Positions 56,556 through 63,668 of a stretch of 64,000 bases of DNA are shown here, in pieces (positions within the stretch are counted from its first letter, which is position 1; each line of letters begins with the position of its first letter). A program made the translations under genes and the position numbers. The stretch covers positions 86,427 to 150,426 of the forward strand of contig NZ_OANS01000005.1 of NCBI RefSeq assembly GCF_900205755.1, written 5' to 3'. The notes under the pieces were generated by a model, which ran no database searches, was not told the origin of the DNA, and saw nothing but the letters and a program-made list of their open reading frames with translations. This DNA is from Polynucleobacter meluiroseus. GTDB taxonomy: Bacteria > Pseudomonadota > Gammaproteobacteria > Burkholderiales > Burkholderiaceae.

Positions 56556-57769
56556 CTAATTTTTTCTAGAGTAGTAGGAACGGCTTTCCCATCAGGATGC
56601 TTTCCAATAAGATCAATCTTTCCATCATGATTTGAGTCATGGTAAGAAATATCCCACTTGCCATCTCTATTTGTATCCATAACAATGACGTCCCATTTCC
56701 CATCATCATTGGTGTCTACTAGAAATACTATTGGCTTTGTTTTATCAAGAGGTACTTTCAAAAGCATGTCTATACGACCAGAACATTTTGTGTCATAGGC
56801 AATGTAGTCATAAGGGCCATCTTTATCTTTATCCTTACCTTTGCCATAAATGTTGTCTCCACAATTTTGTTTTGAAGCTGTTGAGGCAGTTCTGGATCCT
56901 TCTTGAGATATGAATTGTTTTACGTCATCTGCTGAAACTGCATAATTTAAGCCTGGTGAATTTGTGGCCATAAAACTGTTTATTCCAATGAGTTTTCTTT
57001 GGTCATCAACAAGAGGGCCGCCTGAGTTTCCAGGGTTTATTGGTGTTTGAGTTTGGACTATCTTTGCCTCTCTCTTGACAGAATTTTTACCTTCAGACCA
57101 TTGATAGTTATCCCTAACTGCACTCACATAGCCTCTTGTGTAAGTCCAATATTCACCTTTGGGGTGTCCAATTGCATGTGCATCTTCACCAACCCTTGGA
57201 GAACCACTTGTGATTGCAATTGGTCTTGCGGATGACGGAATAGCATCAACCTTAATTAGTGCCAAATCTTTGAATTCATTAATTTTCGTTACTTTACCTA
57301 GAACGGCATCTTTTCTATTTAGATTGGTGCTAGTTCCAGCGGGCTTAAAAAATACTGCAACTTCTTTAGCTTTTCCAACGACATGTTGATTAGTGATAAT
57401 GTAGCCAGTATCTGTGATGAGCGCTCCACTACCCAATCCATCCCCAGCAACAATCAAAACGGTACCTGCAGAAATTTGATCATATATAGCTGCTTCAGCA
57501 GCGCCCCTCGATTTTGAGGTATTTTTTAGCTTTACATCTCGTACTGCTGTATTTAAATTTGATTCAAACGCAATAGACTGTTTTGTTGTTCCATCAAGTT
57601 TAGGTCCATCAGGGGTATTGGGATCTAATGTTTGAGGTTCAGTATTAATAGGCTGATTAAGTAGCGTTCTAGCCAATTCAGCTTCATTTGCACCCCACGA
57701 AGAATTGGCTGCTATACATGCCACAACTAAGATAAATGTGCATGAGAGTTTGCTATTTAAATTCTTCAT
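56552..57769 (-). CDS. Secreted trypsin-like (S1C/HtrA-type) protease with EF-hand-like repeats
   Basis: A 405-residue protein with a signal peptide (about residues 1-27) and a trypsin-fold domain carrying the full triad H129 (TNQHVVG), D168 (EFKDLALIKV) and S249 (PGNSGGPL). Unlike HtrA/DegP it has no PDZ domain. Its C-terminus has three DxNxDGxxD loops at residues 352-360, 365-373 and 378-386 (DTNDDGKWD, DTNRDGKWD, DSNHDGKID), typical of calcium-binding EF-hand or thrombospondin-3-like repeats. ATG 57769 with GGAGTGG upstream is chosen over an ATG at 57805, which would disrupt the signal peptide. It is convergent with the CHAT gene. Confidence 0.85.
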   Translation of the reverse strand: MKNLNSKLSCTFILVVACIAANSSWGANEAELARTLLNQPINTEPQTLDPNTPDGPKLDGTTKQSIAFESNLNTAVRDVKLKNTSKSRGAAEAAIYDQISAGTVLIVAGDGLGSGALITDTGYIITNQHVVGKAKEVAVFFKPAGTSTNLNRKDAVLGKVTKINEFKDLALIKVDAIPSSARPIAITSGSPRVGEDAHAIGHPKGEYWTYTRGYVSAVRDNYQWSEGKNSVKREAKIVQTQTPINPGNSGGPLVDDQRKLIGINSFMATNSPGLNYAVSADDVKQFISQEGSRTASTASKQNCGDNIYGKGKDKDKDGPYDYIAYDTKCSGRIDMLLKVPLDKTKPIVFLVDTNDDGKWDVIVMDTNRDGKWDISYHDSNHDGKIDLIGKHPDGKAVPTTLEKIS

Positions 57770-57851
57770 TGATTCCACTCCGAAGTAATAGGCTATATTA
57801 AGCAAGAATTACTATAAATTCATTGAGGATAGTATAGCTATTATGAGATTT

Positions 57852-57876
57852 AATTTGTCGGTTAACCCGACAAATT
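57852..57876. repeat. Island palindrome copy 2
   Basis: AATTTGTCGG (57852-57861), spacer TTAAC, CCGACAAATT (57867-57876). Arms are 10 bp and perfect. It lies between the divergent protease and integrase 1, centred 76 bp upstream of the integrase ATG and 95 bp from the protease ATG. Confidence 0.9.
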
Positions 57877-57939
57877 TTCTGATCGACCTTAATTAAATCT
57901 GAAACTAAGCTACAAGCGTCATTTAAAAGGACGCTTGTT

Positions 57940-59148
57940 ATGAATAATCTATCGTTTTTATTTGCTGCCAAGACTCTTGATCAAGAATCCATCAAACTCC
58001 TTGATGGTGATTTGACTCTCTATAAGAGACCCAATAGTCACCAGTGGCAATGCCGCTTTAAGCTCTCTACTGGTGCTTGGCACTCCGCCAGCACTGGATC
58101 TGATCAGTTAGCTGAAGCCACTACCCAAGCTATTTCTATATATGAAACCGTTAAGGTCAAGCTGGCCAGTGATCTAGCCATTAAGACTCGGACTTTTCGG
58201 CAATTGGCAAATCAAGAGCTAGCCGCAGCTGCCCGAGTAGTCCATGCCAATCCCAATAAACGTACCCATGTTGACTATATTCATATCTATACCAAATACC
58301 TGATCCCATTTTTTGGCGCCTATCAAATTAATGACATTACCCAAGAAGTAGTAGATGACTATGCGGCTTGGCGCATATCTCAGATGGGTAAGGATCCCAA
58401 GTCTTATACGCAAAGGCGCCATGCTGGTCTTTATAAGCGGGTAATTGAGCGAGCTAAAGAGCAGGGCTTAATTCACCAGCAACGAACTATTCCATTATTA
58501 GAAGTAGCCGGAGATAAACCTGAAGCCAGACCAGCCTTTAATCAACAAGAGGTCAGTTACTTATTGGAATACATGCAGGACTGGGAACGCTTTGGCCGTA
58601 ATCAACGCAGTAACCATATGCGTAGACTTTGCCGCGTGTATGTGGAGTTCTTGTTAGGCACAGGCATTAGGCAGGGCACCGAAAGTATGCCAATCCGCTG
58701 GAAATCGTTGCAATGGCACTGGATAGGTGAGCAGCGGTATTTAAGAGTTTGGGTATCAGGTAAGACCGGCCCTAGGTATCTGATTGCCAAGCATTTTGTG
58801 GTTGAGGCCTTAGAGCGATTAATTGCTTGGCAGGCTTTACCTTATCCGAACCTAGATTCTATTATTGAAGCCAAGCTAGATCGCAGGGTATTCGTGTTTC
58901 CGGAGGGGGATGCTCCTCATAGTCTAGATAGTGTGTTTGAGAGGCTCATGGTTGAATCTGGATTGTTTAAAGATGCCACTGGCAAGAATAGAACCTTATA
59001 TAGTCTTCGCCATACCTATGCCACATTCGCACTAGCTGAAGGTGTTGATATACACACCCTAGCTAGGCAAATGGGCACTTCGACTTTAATGATTGAGCGT
59101 CATTACTCAAAACTTACTCCTATGATGGCAGCTGAGAAGTTAGCTTAA
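57940..59148 (+). CDS. Tyrosine recombinase / site-specific integrase 1
   Basis: A 402-residue full-length integrase with an N-terminal arm-binding-like domain (residues 1-60), a core-binding SAM-like domain (RTHVDYIHIYTKYLIPFFG to about 170) and the catalytic domain. The catalytic residues are R244 in TGIRQGTE, R357-H358 in YSLRHTYAT, and Y389 in IERHYSKL. The usual second histidine positions are replaced by Y and T (MGTST), as in the MGTS..IEKHYSH group of element integrases. GGACG lies upstream of the ATG. It probably excises or integrates the island, using attachment sites not yet located. Confidence 0.9.
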   Translation: MNNLSFLFAAKTLDQESIKLLDGDLTLYKRPNSHQWQCRFKLSTGAWHSASTGSDQLAEATTQAISIYETVKVKLASDLAIKTRTFRQLANQELAAAARVVHANPNKRTHVDYIHIYTKYLIPFFGAYQINDITQEVVDDYAAWRISQMGKDPKSYTQRRHAGLYKRVIERAKEQGLIHQQRTIPLLEVAGDKPEARPAFNQQEVSYLLEYMQDWERFGRNQRSNHMRRLCRVYVEFLLGTGIRQGTESMPIRWKSLQWHWIGEQRYLRVWVSGKTGPRYLIAKHFVVEALERLIAWQALPYPNLDSIIEAKLDRRVFVFPEGDAPHSLDSVFERLMVESGLFKDATGKNRTLYSLRHTYATFALAEGVDIHTLARQMGTSTLMIERHYSKLTPMMAAEKLA

Positions 59149-59729
59149 ATAGATTTTGACAAAGTAGTAGATTGCAGGTCAATTCTGTTGGCTATGCCAA
59201 ACCGTAGCTTTGATTTTAATAGAACAGATAACTCAGCTTCTAGTGTTGTTTTATGGCGCCAAGGAAGGTATTTGGTTAGAATTTGCTCAACCCATTCATC
59301 CTTGCTAGATAGGTTACGCTCAGCTACTACTTTGAAAACACCAAGCGCTTCATAGTAGCAACTAATTGCATCATGCAGGATTAATTTCATATCCCGTACT
59401 TTTTTAATAGCACTTAGTAATTTAGACGCATCCTGAACAGAATTAGCAGAGTCAACCCAATAGATCTGTAATTTCTTGTCTGAAAAATAAGCCAGTAAAA
59501 AATCAAACAACTTCGGGTTATTCATGACCAAAAAGTAGCGGTTCTCCGATTCATTAAAGAAGTTATCTACTAGTTTTATTTCCAATAATTCATCTTCAAT
59601 AGAGTTTATTCGCTTGGAGTACTCGGACAAGTAAATTTTACTTTTTAGTCCAGAAATATTCTGAAAAAAATCTTCCGAAAAATCATCGGAAGTTTTATCG
59701 AATACAAGGTAGGCTCTTGGGTATCGCAT
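59145..59729 (-). CDS. Uncharacterised protein, last gene of the reverse operon
   Basis: A 194-residue soluble protein that I do not recognise. It starts MRYPRAYLVFDKTSDDFSED and contains segments such as NRYFLVMNNPKLFDFLLAYF and LQIYWVDSANSV, compatible with an alpha/beta fold. The stop overlaps the convergent integrase 1 stop by 4 nt. The upstream neighbour ends 11 nt before its ATG, so it belongs to the operon starting at 61797. Confidence 0.55.
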   Translation of the reverse strand: MRYPRAYLVFDKTSDDFSEDFFQNISGLKSKIYLSEYSKRINSIEDELLEIKLVDNFFNESENRYFLVMNNPKLFDFLLAYFSDKKLQIYWVDSANSVQDASKLLSAIKKVRDMKLILHDAISCYYEALGVFKVVAERNLSSKDEWVEQILTKYLPWRHKTTLEAELSVLLKSKLRFGIANRIDLQSTTLSKSI

Positions 59730-59740
59730 AAAAATGATCC

Positions 59741-59989
59741 CTATTCAGCCGACGATGGCTTTTCAACCCAATCAGATACTTCTGATGGAGCATCATCACT
59801 CAAATCTATTTGTGTAATGTCGTCAATTACTAGGCTTTGGTTTATATCTCCTTTTTCAAAAAGACCTTCTATATCGGTATGGTTAAAAATATCCACTGCT
59901 TCCTCTTCAGAATTGGCTTCCGCTGTGAAAACTCCGAAGATATGAGCTGAATAGATAATTTCATAGATTTGCATGACTGGTTTGCTCAT
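59741..59989 (-). CDS. Small acidic hypothetical protein
   Basis: An 82-residue protein beginning MSKPVMQIYEIIYSAHIFGVF, with an acidic tail (IDLSDDAPSEVSDWVEKP). ATG 59989 is chosen because it overlaps the stop of the previous gene (ATGA). A longer TTG-started form to 60013 is less likely. No domain was recognised. It is probably translated together with its neighbours. Confidence 0.6.
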   Translation of the reverse strand: MSKPVMQIYEIIYSAHIFGVFTAEANSEEEAVDIFNHTDIEGLFEKGDINQSLVIDDITQIDLSDDAPSEVSDWVEKPSSAE

Positions 59990-60225
59990 TTCAGACCACC
60001 CAATAGCTTGCAAGTTGGAAATGAAATTACTTTTGCCGTCTCAGGTTTTTTCTTTGAGGAAGTAGATAGTGTTTCCATATAGCTAGACCATGCACTCTTG
60101 GCTGGCCTAGGCGGGTAATGCATTCCTGTACGGGGCCAAATATAGGGCTTATAGCTAGTATTGTTGGAATTAGTATTACCATTGTCTGTAATGGTGATGT
60201 TGAGAGTTATTGCAATGTGTTTCAT
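59986..60225 (-). CDS. Small hypothetical protein, Asn/Pro-rich
   Basis: A 79-residue protein starting MKHIAITLNITITDNGNTNSNN, then KPYIWPRTGMHYPPRPAKSAW and a basic tail. AAAGGAAC lies 6 nt upstream of ATG 60225, a good ribosome binding site. It follows the AAA gene stop by 18 nt and overlaps the next gene by 4 nt. No domain was recognised. Confidence 0.6.
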   Translation of the reverse strand: MKHIAITLNITITDNGNTNSNNTSYKPYIWPRTGMHYPPRPAKSAWSSYMETLSTSSKKKPETAKVISFPTCKLLGGLK

Positions 60226-60243
60226 GACGGTTCCTTTGAAAAG

Positions 60244-60942
60244 TTATTTTTTAGGTTGCTGGCGCTTAGCTTCAGCAATTTCTATGTCAGTAAAGATAGT
60301 TCTAGCAGAGCCATAGCCTGCATTGACAATGCCTGCAATCGCATTAGCTGATGGTGTGGGAAGATTTGACTGTGAATAAATATCCACAATTTTCTTAACC
60401 CATGCTGTTGTAGGCGCTGCATTCATATCTAATAAAATTGAGCGATTGATGATGCCTTTATCAACTTTGTTTAAATTATTAGTAGTTAGAATGAATACCA
60501 CATGCGTGTAATTCATTACAGCCTTTAATGAGGCATGAGCTGCTGCGGTAAGATTGTCAACCTCATCCAAAATAACAAAGTGTAAATTACTAGCATTCAA
60601 GCTGACTAAGCTACAGCGCTGTTGAATAGTGCTAATAAGGTTAGCTCCATTTTGGCCCTGAGCGCAACTGTGAAAGTCGTAATAAGGATTTTGCGTGTCA
60701 GTAATTTTTCCAACACCAACTGTCTGCAAAGCATCAGTTGTTTTTGCAGTATCAATCCACCCTGGCAGCAAATAGGCCATGGTAGTTTTACCTGTGCCAA
60801 AGGTGCCATATAACAATAAAGTAGAGACACCATTAGCGGGAAAGCTAACAGTTCCATCAATAACTGCTTCAAGTTTTGTCCGCGTGTGCGGCATTAGTAC
60901 AAAGTCATCCGGAGATGACGGTTTTTCAATTACAAGTGCCAT
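60244..60942 (-). CDS. Clamp-loader-like AAA ATPase
   Basis: A 232-residue AAA+ ATPase. Walker A is GTFGTGKTT (46-54), Walker B is FVILDEVDN (D126, E127), and sensor 1 is ILTTNNLNKVDKGIINRS (about 151-167), closest in pattern to small clamp-loader (RFC/gamma-type) ATPases. There is a minimal lid region after it. GGAGATC precedes the ATG. One copy of a 17-nt repeat lies 24 nt upstream of the start. It probably serves DNA replication or transfer of the element. The coupled 263-residue gene could be its partner. Confidence 0.8.
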   Translation of the reverse strand: MALVIEKPSSPDDFVLMPHTRTKLEAVIDGTVSFPANGVSTLLLYGTFGTGKTTMAYLLPGWIDTAKTTDALQTVGVGKITDTQNPYYDFHSCAQGQNGANLISTIQQRCSLVSLNASNLHFVILDEVDNLTAAAHASLKAVMNYTHVVFILTTNNLNKVDKGIINRSILLDMNAAPTTAWVKKIVDIYSQSNLPTPSANAIAGIVNAGYGSARTIFTDIEIAEAKRQQPKK

Positions 60943-60965
60943 GCTGATCTCCTATCAGTTAGGGC

Positions 60966-60982
60966 ATCGTGCACTACCTTTC
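60966..60982. repeat. 17-nt inverted repeat, copy A
   Basis: ATCGTGCACTACCTTTC, present as an exact reverse complement at 61883-61899. Both contain the palindromic core GTGCAC. This copy sits 24 nt upstream of the AAA gene start. It is flanked by direct repeats CTATCAGTT at 60952-60960 and 60982-60990. Confidence 0.85.
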
Positions 60983-61005
60983 TATCAGTTTTCATCGCTT
61001 ACTTA

Positions 61006-61797
61006 CTACGAATTGACTACTTGAGAGATTGCTGCATCTCGCATAGATTCATCATTGCTAGCTTTCTGTTCTGGAAGTTTCTTTTCAGCTTCTTCCTTCA
61101 TAGAGCTTGCAAGACTAGATAAAACAGCAGTGATTGCAGATCCACTTTGAACTACTCGGCGAATAGCAAAACTGCCATTTGCCTCATGCGTTGAAAGTAA
61201 AATTACAGAGCCTTCGTAATCAACGGCTTTGAAATTGGCTGCCAGATCATCACTTTGAACTGATGCCAAAATCTTGCCATTTAACGCTAGCGCTCCAATC
61301 CCTGCTTTTTCTTTAGCAGTCTTGTGATTAGGTGAACGGGAGCGGCGTACCTGCTCCGCACCACCAGCTGAACGAAAAAATTGAGGGATATCTAATACCC
61401 CAATATTTTTGGCAGCAGCCTCACGAAGTGCAATTGAATACGCACTGACTAATCGGCGCTCATGCCCAAAAACCGCACGAACAATACGTGTGATTAATGG
61501 CGCATCTGCATTAGCAGTGGGAAATTGCTCTTTGTAGTACTCTTTAAAAGCACTTTTAAGCCCCATTGCATTAGAGCTTGTGCTATCCATGGATTTGTAC
61601 AGGGCATAACAGCTCTGCAAAATCTCATACAAACGCTCATTACTACGAGTAACCTCCGTTGCTTGCCAGTCCACACGTTGTGCGATTAGAGCGTCGAAGG
61701 CGGTTTTCACAGATTTGATAGCAGTTTGAGTAAGCTCAACTACCAACGATTTGACGGACTGTGATACCGTCTTTTCTTCTACAGATACTTGATCCAT
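61006..61797 (-). CDS. Uncharacterised protein, first gene of the reverse operon
   Basis: A 263-residue soluble protein not assigned to a family. The N-terminal half is mostly helical with many charged residues (SVEEKTVSQSVKSLVVELTQ). The middle has PQFFRSAGGAEQVRRSRSP, and the C-terminal part contains AVLSSLASSMKEEAEKKLPEQ. No catalytic motif is visible. It heads the operon, its start is centred 73 bp from palindrome copy 3, and it is enclosed by the exact 17-nt inverted repeat (60966-61899). It may be a replication accessory or DNA-binding protein. Confidence 0.6.
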   Translation of the reverse strand: MDQVSVEEKTVSQSVKSLVVELTQTAIKSVKTAFDALIAQRVDWQATEVTRSNERLYEILQSCYALYKSMDSTSSNAMGLKSAFKEYYKEQFPTANADAPLITRIVRAVFGHERRLVSAYSIALREAAAKNIGVLDIPQFFRSAGGAEQVRRSRSPNHKTAKEKAGIGALALNGKILASVQSDDLAANFKAVDYEGSVILLSTHEANGSFAIRRVVQSGSAITAVLSSLASSMKEEAEKKLPEQKASNDESMRDAAISQVVNS

Positions 61798-61860
61798 ATA
61801 AGCCTTTCTAATAAAATTAAGTAAAACCTAAGCCAGCCAAGCTACAGCTAGCATAGGGCT

Positions 61861-61879
61861 TTGTCGGTTTTCCCGACAA
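61861..61879. repeat. Island palindrome copy 3
   Basis: TTGTCGG (61861-61867), spacer TTTTC, CCGACAA (61873-61879). Arms are 7 bp, the shortest of the four. It is centred 73 bp upstream of the 263-residue gene and 132 bp from the divergent gene at 62002. Confidence 0.88.
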
Positions 61880-61882
61880 TTT

Positions 61883-61899
61883 GAAAGGTAGTGCACGAT
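61883..61899. repeat. 17-nt inverted repeat, copy B
   Basis: GAAAGGTAGTGCACGAT, the exact reverse complement of the copy at 60966-60982. It starts 4 nt after palindrome copy 3. A related AACTGAT segment lies at 61918-61924. Confidence 0.85.
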
Positions 61900-61958
61900 T
61901 TGTTAAAGAGCGATTAAAACTGATGTAGTGATTGGGCTCCTAACTTTTAAGGAACGCA

Positions 61959-61994
61959 CTTATACAAAATAGGCTTATATCTATTTTGTATAAG
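61959..61994. promoter_or_regulatory. 14-bp perfect inverted repeat at the start of the 62002 gene
   Basis: CTTATACAAAATAG (61959-61972) and CTATTTTGTATAAG (61981-61994) form exact arms around 8 nt, ending 7 nt before ATG 62002. No ribosome binding site is present between them and the start. It could be an autoregulatory operator or an RNA hairpin blocking translation. Confidence 0.8.
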
Positions 61995-62001
61995 CAAAAT
62001 T

Positions 62002-62853
62002 ATGAAAAAACTACAAGCTTTTGGAGAGGGCTGGAAGGAAATTGGCCAATATGGCACTTTTAGGCATGATTTCTTCTACAAGTTTTTGCAAATTAGCCCT
62101 AGTTATCAACTAGCTTATAAAAAACTTATAAAAAAAGAACAAATTAGTACTGATGCGATGCCAAAAGATTTTGATGTGATATTAGATAACTTTAAAAAGT
62201 TCGGAAATGTATTTGATTCAAATTATATTTTTTGGTGGCACGATATTGGCCACAAAATATTTGAAAGAAATGGCAATACAAATTTAGCATTTAGTATTGA
62301 TACAAGTCTTAGTAAAGATGAATTAATAAAGCAATTTACCGAATTAGTTGATCGTATAAAAGTTCAGCATGATTTAACTGTAAACGATGGCATCAAGTTG
62401 CTGAGTAATAAAATTACTGCTCATTCATTGCATCGTAGGCATTACATTGTTATGGCTAAAGCTGAGTTCTTTTTAAATAAGGTAAAAAAAGAACAGAATT
62501 GGACTTTGGCTTTATTTTGCAATTTAAGTAAAAAATTTAAAGACTTTTCACAAGAAGATCTGGAGCAAACTCCTAATTCAGAAGATAACAAAATTTATCT
62601 TAATATCTTGACAAGTAATGCTTTAAAGGAAGCGTATTGGATTGCTGAGAATGCTGCTAGGGGCAAATTTCCTTGCCTAGATAAAATTGATAGCGAATTG
62701 AAGTTTGATTACCGTTTTTTAAATAAATTCTATGTTAATTTCCACAAAAATCTTATTTCTACAATGCTAGATGCTGAAAGAAATGGAGATAATTACATGA
62801 AATTCATAGACCCATCTAAATTGGTCAAAGGCAGAAAGAAGAAATCAAATTAA
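62002..62853 (+). CDS. Uncharacterised AT-rich protein
   Basis: A 283-residue, Lys/Asn/Phe-rich soluble protein that I do not recognise. It begins MKKLQAFGEGWKEIGQYG, then FFYKFLQISPSYQLAYKKL, a segment slightly like the short N-terminal domain of some DUF2285-associated transcriptional regulators (FLRRNPEYR pattern). That similarity is weak. A basic tail (LVKGRKKKSN) ends it. Codon use is the most AT-rich in the window, suggesting recent acquisition. The 14-bp inverted repeat directly upstream indicates tight regulation. The stop overlaps the convergent recombinase by 9 nt. Confidence 0.55.
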   Translation: MKKLQAFGEGWKEIGQYGTFRHDFFYKFLQISPSYQLAYKKLIKKEQISTDAMPKDFDVILDNFKKFGNVFDSNYIFWWHDIGHKIFERNGNTNLAFSIDTSLSKDELIKQFTELVDRIKVQHDLTVNDGIKLLSNKITAHSLHRRHYIVMAKAEFFLNKVKKEQNWTLALFCNLSKKFKDFSQEDLEQTPNSEDNKIYLNILTSNALKEAYWIAENAARGKFPCLDKIDSELKFDYRFLNKFYVNFHKNLISTMLDAERNGDNYMKFIDPSKLVKGRKKKSN

Positions 62854-63411
62854 TTCCACTGCATTTCTCTTTTGCTCATCGTTGACTTCGATATACCTTT
62901 GAGTCACTGCAATAGATCTATGACCGGCAAGGCTGGCTAAGATTCGAACACCGATGCCTTTATTAGCCAAAGTAGTAATAAAGAACTTTCTCCCTGAATG
63001 ACTGCTACCGCCGCAAATTCCTACATTCTTGTAAAGCTGAAAGAACCAGACACATAAGCCATTACCGCTAAAGCCTAGGCGGTTATCAGTATGGAAGAAG
63101 GGGATATCGGCCCCTTTAACATGTCTTGTCTTTAGGTAATTGGCTAATTCAGTCTGCAAACGCTGTGATACAAAGACTGTTCTGGGATGTTTTCCTTTGG
63201 TTTGCTCTGCTGTTAGTCGGATTTCATTCTTGATCGTGCCATCAGGATTAACAACAGACCCCATTTTTAGACTTGCGATCTCGGCGACCCGAAGGCCACC
63301 AAGAAAGCTAGTGAGAATGATTGCTCTATCGCGTAGTGCATATTTTTTGGTGCTAACGTAATCAAGTACTTGATCAAGTTCTGCTTGGGATAAGGTTTTT
63401 GCTTGTGCCAT
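62845..63411 (-). CDS. Catalytic-domain-only tyrosine recombinase (integrase 2)
   Basis: A 188-residue recombinase with the whole catalytic set: R41 in GGLRVAE, K72 or K74 in TKGKHPRTV, H138 and R141 in HSGRK, H164 in AGHRS, and Y173 in TQRYIEV. It lacks the usual core-binding domain, so its length and layout resemble FimB/FimE-type DNA invertases more than classical integrases. GGAGAAAT lies upstream of the ATG. Palindrome copy 4 is centred 82 bp upstream. It may invert a local segment or work with integrase 1. It is intact, so truncation is not implied. Confidence 0.85.
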   Translation of the reverse strand: MAQAKTLSQAELDQVLDYVSTKKYALRDRAIILTSFLGGLRVAEIASLKMGSVVNPDGTIKNEIRLTAEQTKGKHPRTVFVSQRLQTELANYLKTRHVKGADIPFFHTDNRLGFSGNGLCVWFFQLYKNVGICGGSSHSGRKFFITTLANKGIGVRILASLAGHRSIAVTQRYIEVNDEQKRNAVELI

Positions 63412-63467
63412 TTTTTAATTTCTCCATAAATAAAAGGTGCGTTTTAAGTATGTTTTCTTATTGCAAA

Positions 63468-63479
63468 AAGGTCGACCTT
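63468..63479. repeat. 12-bp palindrome AAGGTCGACCTT
   Basis: A perfect palindrome just left of palindrome copy 4. A 12-nt piece TCGACCTTAATT recurs next to palindrome copy 2 at 57883-57894, so the two integrase upstream regions share more than the main palindrome. Confidence 0.6.
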
Positions 63480-63507
63480 AATTTTGTCGGTTTACCCGAC
63501 AAAAATT
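63480..63507. repeat. Island palindrome copy 4
   Basis: TTTTGTCGG (63482-63490), spacer TTTAC, CCGACAAAA (63496-63504), perfect 9-bp arms. It is centred 82 bp upstream of integrase 2. It has one extra A compared with copy 1, otherwise 25 identical bases. Confidence 0.9.
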
Positions 63508-63523
63508 CGTCCAAGATTCAATG

Positions 63524-63627
63524 ACTTACAAAGCAGGTTAAGATTATTTATATTTTCTTAACCTACATCTTTATGTAAGTATTTATGAAAGTAGTGCTTT
63601 TTCGTGGGATTTAGACGACACGAAAAA
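63524..63627. repeat. Cluster of inverted repeats at the right end of the island
   Basis: Nested arms ACTTAC/GTAAGT (63524-63529, 63575-63580) enclose AGGTTAAGA/TCTTAACCT (63535-63543, 63556-63564). Next, TTTTTCGTG (63598-63606) pairs with CACGAAAAA (63619-63627), and the short palindrome GGGGTCCCC follows. No gene is present from 63412 to 63668. The cluster may be recombination-site arms, a replication origin or back-to-back terminators. Confidence 0.6.
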
Positions 63628-63668
63628 TCCTTAAAAGTGGGGTCCCCATAAAACCCCTCAAAACAACG

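Larger units (their letters stand above)
47362..63660. mobile_element. Putative integrative element (genomic island) downstream of tRNA-Arg
   Basis: From the tRNA-Arg end to about 63.6 kb the DNA is visibly more AT-rich than the core. It carries two tyrosine recombinases, a helicase/HNH operon, a clamp-loader-like ATPase operon, mostly unknown genes and a shared palindrome found only here. The left boundary next to a tRNA gene is typical. The right boundary is uncertain and is masked by an IS3-type element. No conjugation, capsid or terminase genes are recognisable, so it is not a complete prophage or a self-transferring element. Confidence 0.65.

Noticed and set aside
47502..63507. Palindromes as simple transcription terminators
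   Set aside because: Copies 2-4 lie upstream of start codons at a constant distance and the loops and flanks are conserved, which terminators do not need. T-runs are not consistent.
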